Origin: Borrelia puertoricensis
Lineage (GTDB): Bacteria; Spirochaetota; Spirochaetia; Borreliales; Borreliaceae
DNA: 64,000 nt
Direction: 5' to 3'
Assembly (NCBI RefSeq): GCF_023035875.1
Contig: NZ_CP075391.1
Location: 45,608 to 109,607, forward strand
Positions 36,697 to 45,524 of the stretch are shown in pieces. Every line of letters starts with the position of its first letter. Position 1 is the first letter of the stretch. The notes below the pieces were generated by a model. The model had not been told where the DNA came from and searched no databases. It saw only the letters and a program-made list of their open reading frames with translations. The position numbers were made by a program, and so were the translations under genes.

Positions 36697-37407
36697 TTAC
36701 CACCCGTAATCCCAACGTACGCAAAGGAAACTCCACCAGCTCTTTGATGGTTGTTGTTGGGTATTTTTATTCTTAGGTGCAGGAGCTTTAGGTGTAACTA
36801 CTTTTTTACTACTATTAGTTGCATTATTTGATGCCCCAACAGCAGGTTTAGAAGGAGTTTTCACCTCTTCTTTAGCTACAGCTACACTAACAGTTTTTGG
36901 TGCTACTTGTGGTGCTACTTCTTGAGGAACTTGAGCAACCACTGGAGTCTCTAATACTACTTGGCTAGAAGCTACGGTTTCAGTTTCAGTTTCTGTTTTA
37001 GCTTTTTCTGTTTTAACTTCAGCAGTTTCAGTAGCCTTAGCATCTACAGAATTAACACCATCTGAACCTTGACTATCACCTAAAACTTTCTCTTCATTGG
37101 AATCTTTTTGTCCTTGCTCTCCTTCTTCAGAATCATCTTCTTCAGAATCTTCTTCATCTTCTAGAGCATCTTCTCCAATAACTTTACCTCCTGATACTCG
37201 AACACCTGAAATTTGTTTTTCATTAAGAACAGCAAGTGTATCAGCAAGTGTACCAACAAATGATTTCCCTACTTCTTTAAGCATACTCATCCCATCTTGT
37301 TGGGACTCCTCTGGATTTACCAAAGCACCTGACAATAAACCTTCAGCAAGGTTACAGCCAAATATTAACATAGCTAAAAATAAAACAATAATATGAATTT
37401 TTTTCAT
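36697..37407 (-). CDS. Cargo lipoprotein with Pro/Ala/Lys linker and Trp-rich end
   Basis: 236 residues; leader MKKIHIIVLFLAMLIFGC (Cys18), sharing start region and leader with 35418-36359. After an acidic stretch (DEEDSEEDDSEEGEQ, about 80-95) comes an Ala/Glu/Val/Pro-rich linker and a Lys/Pro/Gln run. Instead of the F-x-KWLK domain the protein ends SKSWWSFLCVRWDYGW, with four Trp in the last 15 residues. It may be a truncated sister that gained a new end, or a protein whose aromatic tip inserts into a membrane or binds a partner. No frameshift is obvious at the end. Confidence 0.6.
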   Translation of the reverse strand: MKKIHIIVLFLAMLIFGCNLAEGLLSGALVNPEESQQDGMSMLKEVGKSFVGTLADTLAVLNEKQISGVRVSGGKVIGEDALEDEEDSEEDDSEEGEQGQKDSNEEKVLGDSQGSDGVNSVDAKATETAEVKTEKAKTETETETVASSQVVLETPVVAQVPQEVAPQVAPKTVSVAVAKEEVKTPSKPAVGASNNATNSSKKVVTPKAPAPKNKNTQQQPSKSWWSFLCVRWDYGW

Positions 37408-37571
37408 AATTTTCTCTTATCCTTATCTCCTTAAGAAATATTTAAAAATATTTTTAAATCATAGAATAATATATAGCAAAAATTTAAATTTTCATTAAAA
37501 AATGAAGATAAATGCACCAAAAACTAAATAAAATGGAGATAAAACTTTAATTTTATTAATGTAATTATTAA

Positions 37572-38231
37572 TTAATGTGTAATATCGAATCTACTCTCAG
37601 ATAAAAAGTTATGAGTCTCAATACTATACTCAACATCATCATGAGAGATTAAAGTAATTTTTAATTTTGGTTGCTCACGTAAAACCCGAAATAGGGCCTC
37701 ATTAAATAAAATAGTAAAACTATTAACCACCTTAACTGGATATTTACCCAAATATTTTTGATCTATACCATTATTATTAATAATACGAAAAGATGGCTCA
37801 TCTGATGAATTAAACTCTGGACTAGTCATTTTATCATCATATATGGCATCAACTCCATCAAAAATTACATTTTTAAATTTCATTAAGCGTCCTTTATCAA
37901 CTACTTCAAAACGTAGATTAAGCAATGGATAAAAAGCAACCATTCTTTCTTTCTCTGCATCTGGCAAAGACTTAAAATCAGAAGAGTCCTTATTAAGATA
38001 CGACTCTTTAAGAAAGATACTCTTGATACTATGAGAACCAAACTCTTTAAAATAAGAATTCTCCCTTACCATACTAGTATATGGATTTGAAAAATAATGC
38101 TCTCTTGTTGAAAACAATCTATTTGAAAATAAATCTCTTAAGTATATGATAAAAAAGAACATGAAAAACATACAAAAACATATAAGCAAGAAAATATATA
38201 TTTTAAATAAAAATGATTTAATCTTATCCAT
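37572..38231 (-). CDS. Cargo protein, C-domain type, separate gene (start revised)
   Basis: ATG at 38231 follows GGAGGAGAATAGA, giving about 219 residues. An N-terminal membrane segment (FKIYIFLLICFCMFFMFFFIIYL) lacks a convincing lipobox. The body aligns with the C-domain of the 30133 fusion: 'FGSHSIKSIFLKESYL', 'LNLRFEVVDKGRLMKFKNVIFDGVDAIYDD', 'YLGKYPVKVVNSFTILFNEALFRVLREQPKLKITLIS-DDVEYSIETHNFL'. It follows the N-domain gene 38280-38825 by 48 bases, so the pair represents the unfused arrangement. Likely co-transcribed. Confidence 0.7.
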   Translation of the reverse strand: MDKIKSFLFKIYIFLLICFCMFFMFFFIIYLRDLFSNRLFSTREHYFSNPYTSMVRENSYFKEFGSHSIKSIFLKESYLNKDSSDFKSLPDAEKERMVAFYPLLNLRFEVVDKGRLMKFKNVIFDGVDAIYDDKMTSPEFNSSDEPSFRIINNNGIDQKYLGKYPVKVVNSFTILFNEALFRVLREQPKLKITLISHDDVEYSIETHNFLSESRFDITH

Positions 38232-38279
38232 TCTATTCTCCTCCAAACATATCTTACTCAAAAATGCCGAATAAAAACT

Positions 38280-38825
38280 TTAAGGACCTTCAAACTTATC
38301 AACAAGCTCAAAAAACTTCCAAGCACCACTTACACTGCTGTTAAAAGAAATATTATGCTTAACACCACTCTCGCGCTCAATACACTCAACATCAAATTTA
38401 AGACCTTCAGCCTTTGCAAATTCTAAGAGTTTTAAACGTTCTATAACCTTAGGACTTAAGCAAATAAAAAAACCCGTTAGTTCCATTGAATCATCAAAAG
38501 GTAAAATATACTCTTCTCCATCCAATTTCCCCGTCTTATCATAAGGCAACAATACCTCTTTAAAATCAAGTTCAATACCATTAAAAGAAACCTTTAAAAG
38601 ACTAAGGGGGGCTTTATTATCTTTAATATTAAAATCCAAGAAAAAATTATCCTTTTTAACCTTATTAGGATATTCTATGTTAACAAACCCTGAATCATTT
38701 TTTAAAGTCATCTTAATATAGAGTATACCTTCACTGACATCATGAAAAATCTCAACCGTTTCTGAAGATGAAGATGAACAGCCAAAAATTAAAAATATTA
38801 AAATAAAAACAACATTTAACAACAT
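38280..38825 (-). CDS. Cargo lipoprotein, N-domain type, separate gene
   Basis: 181 residues; leader MLLNVVFILIFLIFGC (Cys16). Beta-rich mature part with 'LDFNIKDNKAPLSLLKVSFNGIELDF', matching 'IKLKDIKLNGKDIDLYD' of the fused protein in pattern, and a C-terminal 'FDVECIERESGVKHNISFNSSVSGAWKFFELVDKF' that aligns with 'FSVLCVDVESGLKRKYEFRVSAANFSKFVELVEQV'. Divergent relative of 31357-31920, directly upstream of its C-domain partner. No ribosome-binding site stronger than AAGGTTAAGGAAT. Confidence 0.65.
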   Translation of the reverse strand: MLLNVVFILIFLIFGCSSSSSETVEIFHDVSEGILYIKMTLKNDSGFVNIEYPNKVKKDNFFLDFNIKDNKAPLSLLKVSFNGIELDFKEVLLPYDKTGKLDGEEYILPFDDSMELTGFFICLSPKVIERLKLLEFAKAEGLKFDVECIERESGVKHNISFNSSVSGAWKFFELVDKFEGP

Positions 38826-39140
38826 AATTCCTTAACCTTAAGCATCAATTATAAAGCATTAATAAACTTATCGACAACATTTGTATGCCACATTGTATAC
38901 TAATTAGCACAAAATAACAATAAATTAACAATTTTCATAAATCAACACTCAAACATTAAATCATACCTTTAATATTAAATTGTACTTAATTTAATATTAA
39001 ACTAATAATCAAGATGATAAAATTCCAAACTTATGAGATAATAATAACCTATGTGAGAATGCAACAAAAATTATAACCTAAGTCTATTTAAGAATAGACT
39101 GTATGAATTAACTTAGAGATAAATTAAGGAGAAATATTTT

Positions 39141-39947
39141 ATGTACAAAAAAATATTACTATTAATGCCCACATTGATACTTTGCTTACAATGCAATAAT
39201 GAAAAGATAACAAGCTTTAAACAAAATCAAGAACAAACTAGACAACGCATCACTAAACGTGACTCTTATTTAAGCCAATTGAATAAAAATGGAGACACTC
39301 AACCTGGGTCTCTTATAAATCGGTCTTCAAGACAAAAATTCAAAGAACCATATGAAATGCTAGAAGGAATAACACCCACTACAATACCTACAACTATGGG
39401 AATGCAGCACCAAACAGTATTATGGACAAAAAACAAAGCTATAAGCATTAAAGGACTAGATCAAAAACCCATAAGCTCACTTGAAAACAAGCTTAGGTAT
39501 TCCTACTCAATATCACCTATTAAAAGTGACGGAGAATTTAGTGTGTACATTAGGCCTATTATACTATTTGAAACAATCCAGTATAATGGTGATGATCTTG
39601 AAGTTACAAATTTCTATCTAGACGATGATCCTCAATTGGATTTCAATACAAGAACACAAAGAGTGAAATTAGTAATAACTGTCAAACCATACAAAACAGA
39701 ACTCTCAAAAGAAGCTGGATATGATAAAGCAAATCCTTTCTGGATAGCAAATAAAAATAGAGAAGTAATAATGGCTCTAACGCAATCTCAATACATAAAA
39801 GCTACAATAACAGTCAATAATAAGACAAAAAATACTATTACTGATTATAAAATACTACTTGATAGCACATACTTTGTTCGGTTAATTCAAGAAACACTTA
39901 ACAAATATCCACAAATTAAAACCGTTGAGCCTGATTTCAGGTTATAA
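39141..39947 (+). CDS. Plus-strand lipoprotein family, copy 4
   Basis: 268 residues; leader MYKKILLLMPTLILCLQC (Cys15 or Cys18). Core: 'VLWTKNKAISIKGLDQKPISSLENKLRYSYSISPIKSDGEFSVYIRPIILFETIQ', matching 'ITWMKIKAKEIIG...LKYSYSVSPIKYNDQYSTYVMPLILFES' of 13834-14655; C-terminus 'DYKILLDSTYFVRLIQETLNKYPQIKTVEPDFRL'. More diverged than copies 1 and 2. It is plus-strand inside a minus-strand cargo block, 23 kb from its relatives. Site TTAAGGAGAAATATTTT supports the start. Confidence 0.7.
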   Translation: MYKKILLLMPTLILCLQCNNEKITSFKQNQEQTRQRITKRDSYLSQLNKNGDTQPGSLINRSSRQKFKEPYEMLEGITPTTIPTTMGMQHQTVLWTKNKAISIKGLDQKPISSLENKLRYSYSISPIKSDGEFSVYIRPIILFETIQYNGDDLEVTNFYLDDDPQLDFNTRTQRVKLVITVKPYKTELSKEAGYDKANPFWIANKNREVIMALTQSQYIKATITVNNKTKNTITDYKILLDSTYFVRLIQETLNKYPQIKTVEPDFRL

Positions 39948-40000
39948 TAGGTTTCCTAATGGGTTTTAGTTAAGAATTTAAGATTAAAAATACAAAAATT

Positions 40001-40031
40001 CTACACTATAGATTAATAGACTATAGTGTAG
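40001..40031 (+). terminator. Hairpin after copy 4 lipoprotein
   Basis: Eleven-base-pair stem with a 9-base loop, 54 bases after the stop at 39947; no T tract directly follows. Confidence 0.55.
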
Positions 40032-40823
40032 GATCTTGTATCATAACTACGCTCGCCCATCAATTAAGCAAAGCTGCCACTCAAATATCTTATGATATAG
40101 CTAACGACCTAAACAAATTAAGTCTATAAGCATTAAAGCATTAACAAAATACGCATATAGTTACGTATATACATTAAAGTATATACATTAAATATTAAAA
40201 ATAAAAACAACACTTAAGAAAAAAAGACTCCTTAAAAGAACTTGGCAAATAATTTAAAAATTGACATACTCTACCACCCACTACCATCAAAACTTAAGAC
40301 AAAAAAATTACAGATAACAAATAAAAACTTCCAAATAAGGCACATGCATTTAAATTGATACAATTTAAGCAAAATTAATGTTTAAACTGACAATGTTGTA
40401 ACTTAAGACTATTTTCTATGCTTTAAGTACTTAGGTTTTTTGGTTCACAAAATGTGAAAGAAAGATAATAATAACAAAGCCATAAAATTAACGCAACAAC
40501 ATTATCCTTAAATATGCATTGCCTTATTTGTTGTTAATAATAAACATATATCAATATCTAAATAGAGCAAGTATTATTTTAAAAAATTGCAAAATATAAA
40601 TTAAACTTCAATCAAAATTAATACTAACTTTTAATAAATCTATTATCTATTAAATAAATTCCAAATTAATACATAATAAAATATACTTAAATAAAGGTAA
40701 ACATAGGCTTAAAAAGCAAAAAATAACTCTTAAAAAGCTTATTACAACTACAAATAAAACATCTTAAATTATTTAAGCAAACCTATTTATCAATCAATAT
40801 GCTTTATTAATATGGAATACACT

Positions 40824-40852
40824 TGTGCTTTTCAATCAAAAATGATAACATG
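40824..40852 (+). promoter_or_regulatory. Candidate promoter of the 40911 gene
   Basis: TTGTGC and TAACAT stand 17 bases apart, a sigma70-like arrangement about 60 bases before the start codon. Just upstream, ATTAATATGGAATAC (40806-40820) is repeated at 42892-42906. Matches to consensus are partial (3/6 and 4/6). Confidence 0.35.
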
Positions 40853-40910
40853 ACTATAAATCAATTACATTATCGTGTTAAATACAACTCGATAAGAAGG
40901 AGAATGTTTA

Positions 40911-41363
40911 ATGAAAAAAATTATTTCATGTGCTACAATAGCATTATTCACTTTATTAAGCTGTGGTCAAAATACATGTCCTACAGCAGACAAACTTGGA
41001 ACAGGAACAGGTGATAAATACATAAAAGTTATTCAAGATCACTCAAAGATAACAGCTCTTGCTAAGAACTTTAACGATATTAAAGGTCTCTTGCCTGCAG
41101 CAGCAACAGCTAAACCTTATCAAGAAGCTAAGTTAGGCGCTGCATTTACAGCTATTGGTAGTGATAATGAAGAAAAATTCTTAAAAGCATTGGCTGCAAA
41201 AAAATCAATCAAAGATGCTAAAAAGAATACAGGTGCAAATATAGCCGAGATTGACAACGAATGGAAAGCAATACTTAAAAGCATAGGTTTTGCAGAAGGT
41301 GATGCTACTAAAGACGGTAGTTTTGCAAATATTCTTAAGAAATTCCAAGATGCCTTGTCATAA
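40911..41363 (+). CDS. Small surface lipoprotein, Alp-like candidate
   Basis: 150 residues; leader MKKIISCATIALFTLLSC (Cys18) after GAAGGAGAATGTTTA. The mature part is small, Ala/Lys-rich and helical ('DHSKITALAKNFNDIKGLLPAAATAKPYQEAKLGAAFTAIG' in pieces, ending 'ILKKFQDALS'). It is relatively GC-rich and uses more regular codons than its surroundings, with its own promoter and strong terminators, as for a highly expressed gene. Size and megaplasmid location recall Alp, the arthropod-associated lipoprotein of relapsing-fever Borrelia, but I cannot confirm identity. Confidence 0.6.
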   Translation: MKKIISCATIALFTLLSCGQNTCPTADKLGTGTGDKYIKVIQDHSKITALAKNFNDIKGLLPAAATAKPYQEAKLGAAFTAIGSDNEEKFLKALAAKKSIKDAKKNTGANIAEIDNEWKAILKSIGFAEGDATKDGSFANILKKFQDALS

Positions 41364-41391
41364 AAACTTTTAAGGTTCTTAAGAACTAGTC

Positions 41392-41424
41392 CCTTGTCAA
41401 TTTCAAAATTTGAAATTGACAAGG
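41392..41424. terminator. Near-perfect 33-base palindrome after the Alp-like gene
   Basis: CCTTGTCAATTTCAAA and its complement flank one central base, 28 bases after the stop at 41363. No T tract follows, so it may protect the mRNA end or be a protein-binding site. Confidence 0.7.
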
Positions 41425-41449
41425 CTGGCACAAAATTTCACATAGATTA

Positions 41450-41483
41450 AAATAAATGCGCATTTAATGCGCATTTATTTTTT
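41450..41483. terminator. Bidirectional intrinsic terminator
   Basis: AAATAAATGCGCAT (41450-41463) and ATGCGCATTTATTT (41467-41480) form a 14-base-pair stem with a 3-base loop followed by T residues on the plus strand. Confidence 0.8.
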
Positions 41484-41737
41484 ATAACTCATTATTCTAT
41501 GTAACTTAAAATTAGTAACGTCTCTTAAAAAAATCCCTTAATAAAGGGAGGTATAAACTTCAATATCTAACAACCATGCTAATTACAATTAGATAACAGC
41601 AAGACTCACAAATATTAATAACTCTACAGCATGCTTTAATTTAAAAGCACTAAGTTAAAACATTTAAAGCCTTAATATTTCCATTTAGTGCTTTAACTTA
41701 ATTCCTTAACTACTGAATAAAAAAACTAATTATCACT

Positions 41738-42661
41738 CTACAGATCTCTCAAAATAGCATCCTTATTCTCATCAAGAAAATCCTTTAACTGATTTACAGT
41801 AAGCAAATTCTTTAACACATTAACATAACCTACAGACATCTTAATAACTTCAATCTTCTGTATTACAGTTGAATCATTTTGACTGTAATCCTGATCACCT
41901 TCATCTCTAAATATAACCTTATCATCAGAACTATCATATTTAACTTCACCTGGCAAAAACAATTTATCATAGTTATCAGACTTAGTTGCAAAATTTAATT
42001 TCAATGCATAAGAATTTTTATCACCAATGTGAATCATCTTATCTTTTTGATCCAAAGCCTGCTCTAAAATACTTAAATGATCAAAATTAATCTCTACATT
42101 AATCTCTTCTCCAACCTTGGTTTTAAATCTTAAAAGTATAATCAATAAATGTTTGGGTTGAAATCCCCTTTTTTTCATTTCATTTAAAATCTCAGGAAAA
42201 TAGTCTGTGCCTAAAATTTTCTTAACAGGCTCTGTAACTAAAAGACTTATACTCTTTAATTTAGCATCTTTTATCTTTCCCACAACCTGATTTTTTTGAC
42301 CACCGGGCTTTATCTGCCCATCTTGAACACTGTGAGTAAAATTTACTTTAAAAAAACTAAAATCTATATCCAAATTGTCAAAAGGACTTGATAATTTTGC
42401 TACATCAAATGAAACAACAGGAAGTTTTAACTCATCAATTATACCTTCTGGAGTTTCATTTTTCATATTCTTAAAAATATCACTGTCTACTTTCTTTAAA
42501 AGTAGATATCCAAATTTATCTTTAAAAAGATCTGACCTTTCATCTTGATCATTTTGCAAATTTGAATTCCTATCTTGCCACATAGCCTTCAAGCTTGTAA
42601 AATAACCCTGAATACAAAAAAATAACATAACAACTAATAAAATAATAATTTTCCTCATCAT
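41738..42661 (-). CDS. Cargo exported protein, possible distant N-domain relative
   Basis: About 307 residues from the ATG at 42661 (GGGAGAAGTTTG upstream; a TTG one codon earlier is less likely). N-terminus MMRKIIILLVVMLFFCIQGYF is a signal peptide, with Cys at position 16 as a weak lipobox. The mature part is Lys/Asp-rich and beta-patterned. 'HLLIILLRFKTKVGEEINVEINFDHLSILEQAL' resembles the C-terminal part of the cargo N-domain ('FSVLCVDVESG...YEFRVSAANFSKFVEL') in spacing. Function unknown. It lies at the terminase-proximal edge of the cargo block. Confidence 0.6.
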   Translation of the reverse strand: MMRKIIILLVVMLFFCIQGYFTSLKAMWQDRNSNLQNDQDERSDLFKDKFGYLLLKKVDSDIFKNMKNETPEGIIDELKLPVVSFDVAKLSSPFDNLDIDFSFFKVNFTHSVQDGQIKPGGQKNQVVGKIKDAKLKSISLLVTEPVKKILGTDYFPEILNEMKKRGFQPKHLLIILLRFKTKVGEEINVEINFDHLSILEQALDQKDKMIHIGDKNSYALKLNFATKSDNYDKLFLPGEVKYDSSDDKVIFRDEGDQDYSQNDSTVIQKIEVIKMSVGYVNVLKNLLTVNQLKDFLDENKDAILRDL

Positions 42662-43121
42662 CAAACTTCTCCCACCTCATATATTGTAATAATAACAATT
42701 ATACTATTACAATACATAAGCACATAAATGCATGCAATATACTAAACTACATAAAATGCAATGTACTTCAAACCATCTGAGATCGTTTTATCCACAATGA
42801 TAAAACCTTCACAAATTAATTAAAGACTTTCTTCTGTTCTGTTATTACGCATTACACTTGTTAAATATTTACTCTCAGGGTTTCATTATTCATTAATATG
42901 GAATACTAAAAGTTTAAAGAAATACATCTAAAAGAATCTAATCTTAATTTTAAGAAAAATATGTGTATATGAAACAAACTGAACTATAATTTTTAAAAAA
43001 AGTCACACTTTCAATGATTATTCCATTAAAGTGTACTTGAAAAATTACGTAAGCTGCAGTGTTATGGCTGTGGCTTTTAATTTACACTTTTCATACTAAT
43101 TTATACTCAAATTCAATAATC
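42662..43121. other. Intergenic between cargo block and terminase
   Basis: No gene is visible. It holds the second copy of ATTAATATGGAATAC (42892-42906). This is the right boundary of the segment that separates terminase from portal, so an insertion junction would be here, but no flanking repeat was recognised by eye. Confidence 0.4.
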
Positions 43122-44474
43122 TTAGATATATCTGCTCTTGGTAAAATGTTTAAGTCTATCTCTGTATTCAAGGCTTAAGAGTAAATAACAAGCACTCAAA
43201 GCATCAAGAGCATCGTCTCTGCCTTTAAAAGCACCACTATAGCTATAAATATCATTTATAACATTTTTATCCGTAATTTTTAAAAACTCTATCCTTCGAG
43301 CGTTAAATAAGGGTATTAGAGTACATATTCTCACAAACTTATTACTTAAAGGTTTAACTGCTGATATTTTAAAACAATGATTAATGTTCTGTCTAATAGA
43401 TATTATAATTTTTGTTAAAAATCCATGACCATCAGTACTATCTCGATCTTCGATATAAAGTGTATTAATATTAAAGTTTTCTGCCAAAACACTAATTGCA
43501 TTAATAATCGACCCGTCACTTATAGGTTTTCTATCCTGATAAACATAAGCATAATACTTATAACCCATCCTCTCAAGCACACAAATAGCAGTATTGTCCA
43601 TACCAACAGAAAATGCGGGATCAATATACATGATTGGACTTTTAAATGTATAATCTTCATTTAAAAGAACTTCATTAAAACACGCGTCAACACTAGCAGT
43701 CCATTCTCCTAAGAGTACTCGAGCCTTGTAAGCAGATAAATTTTTATAAATCATTTCCTGTGTTTCAATAAAATCTTTCGAATTTAAAGGATTATCATAA
43801 ATACTAAAATTATATGTCCTATATACATCGCATCTATCAATATAATCGGTCTTAAAATAATGAGCCGGATTATCAGGATTAGTATCAAAAATAATGATGG
43901 CCGGTTTTTGCCTAAGCCTTTTCATTATCTCAAGCAAAGTCTCTTTATGAATTAAGGTCGCCTCATTGACATATACCAAAGAAGAATTACTACCCCTAAT
44001 CTTAAAGAAAGAATCACTATTTTTTCCACCGTAAATATTCAGTGTCAAACCCGAAATGGTGCATGAAACATTGCGAGAAATCTTTAAATCATACTTCACA
44101 TCTAAAAGATTACATATTTTTTCTATCTGTTTAAGCGTATTGGTAATCAATGCACCAATTGAACTTCCCATAATAAAATTATTAGTATCTTTATGATAAT
44201 AATGTTTATTTTGAATCAAAAACTTAACCAACAAATACGATGCTAAAAATGTTTTGCCACTAGATATACCACCATTAAATATTAATTTAGAGCAAAAATT
44301 ATTATTTATATCCTCCACTATACTTTTCTGTTTAAGAGTTAAATACTTCTCTTCAAACGAGTTAAAATCAATTTCTCGTTTTTTATTTTGTGAAAATTTG
44401 GCAATGTTAATATTAAATTTTTGTTTAAATTTTTTTTGTAATTTAATAAAAACTGATAAATTATTTAACTCCAA
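43122..44474 (-). CDS. Phage terminase large subunit (PBSX type)
   Basis: 450 residues. ATPase: Walker A GGISSGKT at 68-75, Walker B SLVYVNEA at 165-172. Nuclease: Asp285 (MYIDPAFSVG), Glu342-Asp343 (LYIEDRDS) and Asp424 (DDALDAL) supply the metal-binding acids of the RNase H-like fold. The enzyme packages phage DNA into proheads through the portal. All catalytic parts are present and length is normal, so it could be active. The small subunit gene lies 2 bases upstream on the same strand. Confidence 0.93.
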   Translation of the reverse strand: MELNNLSVFIKLQKKFKQKFNINIAKFSQNKKREIDFNSFEEKYLTLKQKSIVEDINNNFCSKLIFNGGISSGKTFLASYLLVKFLIQNKHYYHKDTNNFIMGSSIGALITNTLKQIEKICNLLDVKYDLKISRNVSCTISGLTLNIYGGKNSDSFFKIRGSNSSLVYVNEATLIHKETLLEIMKRLRQKPAIIIFDTNPDNPAHYFKTDYIDRCDVYRTYNFSIYDNPLNSKDFIETQEMIYKNLSAYKARVLLGEWTASVDACFNEVLLNEDYTFKSPIMYIDPAFSVGMDNTAICVLERMGYKYYAYVYQDRKPISDGSIINAISVLAENFNINTLYIEDRDSTDGHGFLTKIIISIRQNINHCFKISAVKPLSNKFVRICTLIPLFNARRIEFLKITDKNVINDIYSYSGAFKGRDDALDALSACYLLLSLEYRDRLKHFTKSRYI

Positions 44475-44476
44475 AA

Positions 44477-45034
44477 TTACCCCAACTTCAAATTTTTATC
44501 AAAAATTTCTTTTAACTTAACTAAACACTCATAATCTTCCCTCATATCATTTAAAATAAGCTCTCTAGATATGCGATTCCTCTTATAAATCTTTTGTCTT
44601 AAATCCAATTTAAGTTTTTTACATAAATTCCTATCATCACTATTACTGATTTCCCTCTCTAAATTTAAAATTTCTTCATTAACATCAATTAATTTTTCTA
44701 AAGCAGATCTCAGAGTAAGTTTTTTGTATTTAAAATGAGAACTTATATAAGAATTTGCAATGCCATAAAACGATTTATAAAAACTGTCACGTTCTCCTTC
44801 AAGTCTATAAGCTTCACATGTTGCATCTTTGGCAAGAGTATCTACATCAACATCACTAGAAGACACAGAAGGACTCTCAGTATTACCTAGACCACTTGCA
44901 ATCTCACCTAAAATATTAAGTTTAACTTTTAAAACAGTAGATTCACTAACATCCAAAACCTTTGCAATATCAGCAGTACTTAAATTTGATTTGAATAAAA
45001 TATTATATTTTACTTCTCTATTTTTAAATGACAT
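44477..45034 (-). CDS. Phage terminase small subunit (DUF603 type)
   Basis: 185 residues. The N-terminus holds a helix-turn-helix (SNLSTADIAKVLDVSESTVLKVK, about 17-39), followed by a Ser/Asp-rich linker and a coiled-coil region with Lys/Arg/Glu-rich helices (about 95-180). HTH plus oligomerising helices immediately before terL is the classical small-terminase plan that recognises the packaging site. I recall this family as DUF603. The packaging site may lie in or near this gene. Confidence 0.75.
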   Translation of the reverse strand: MSFKNREVKYNILFKSNLSTADIAKVLDVSESTVLKVKLNILGEIASGLGNTESPSVSSSDVDVDTLAKDATCEAYRLEGERDSFYKSFYGIANSYISSHFKYKKLTLRSALEKLIDVNEEILNLEREISNSDDRNLCKKLKLDLRQKIYKRNRISRELILNDMREDYECLVKLKEIFDKNLKLG

Positions 45035-45151
45035 TTAAATAAATTGTAAACAAGTTTTTACAAAAAGACAAGATTGAACATGATTCAAATTAAATAAAAA
45101 AAATTCATTATTAAGTGAATTATTGTTACACGAATTATGATATACACAAAA

Positions 45152-45177
45152 TAGATATTGGTTATAACCAATATCTA
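45152..45177. repeat. 26-base perfect palindrome, ATTGGTTATAACCAAT core
   Basis: TAGATATTGGTTA and its exact complement meet without a loop. The ATTGGT-TATA element recurs without symmetry at 45458-45470 and 45655-45668. A DNA-binding dimer site is likely; the PF49/ParB-like or HTH terminase protein are possible ligands. Confidence 0.65.
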
Positions 45178-45476
45178 CAAAAAGGAGAAAAGTACAATTA
45201 AAAAATTAATTCAAATTAAGCTTCATTTCCAAAACCATAAACTTTAATATTAGTTATAATCTTAACATAAAATACGGGTTTAAAATAGAGAAATTAACAA
45301 TAAAATTTATATAAGCTACATCTTAAAATGTGTCACATTTCTGATTCAAAATCAAACATAAAAAATCAACAAAACACTTCAAAAATTCCATAATAAATTT
45401 CTCTTCTCAACCAGGAGCTTTAAGCCCCCTTAAGAGAATCTATGAAAAAATATTATTATTGGTATACAAAAAAAAC

Positions 45477-45524
45477 AAAGGGTTTATTAGAAACTCTGGC
45501 CTCAAAGTCCCTAATAAACCCTTT
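45477..45524. terminator. Large hairpin downstream of PF49-like gene
   Basis: AAAGGGTTTATTAG (45477-45490) pairs with CTAATAAACCCTTT (45511-45524), a 14-base-pair stem around a 20-base loop, about 400 bases beyond the PF49-like stop at 45924. It may end the maintenance transcript. Confidence 0.6.

Larger units (their letters stand above)
39948..40910. other. Long intergenic region with terminator and gene remnant
   Basis: A hairpin (40001-40011 with 40021-40031, CTACACTATAG/CTATAGTGTAG) follows the 39141 gene. At about 40044-40128 a plus-strand frame reads TTLAHQLSKAATQISYDIAN then DLNKLSL and stops, a plausible C-terminus of a lost helical protein. TATATACATTAAA occurs twice at about 40160-40190. 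Otherwise nothing recognisable until the promoter of the next gene. Confidence 0.5.

Noticed and set aside
45179..45192. Ribosome-binding site of an unannotated plus-strand gene
   Set aside because: AAAAAGGAGAAAAG is followed by ATTAAAAAATTAATTC with no start codon or open frame; at best a relic.
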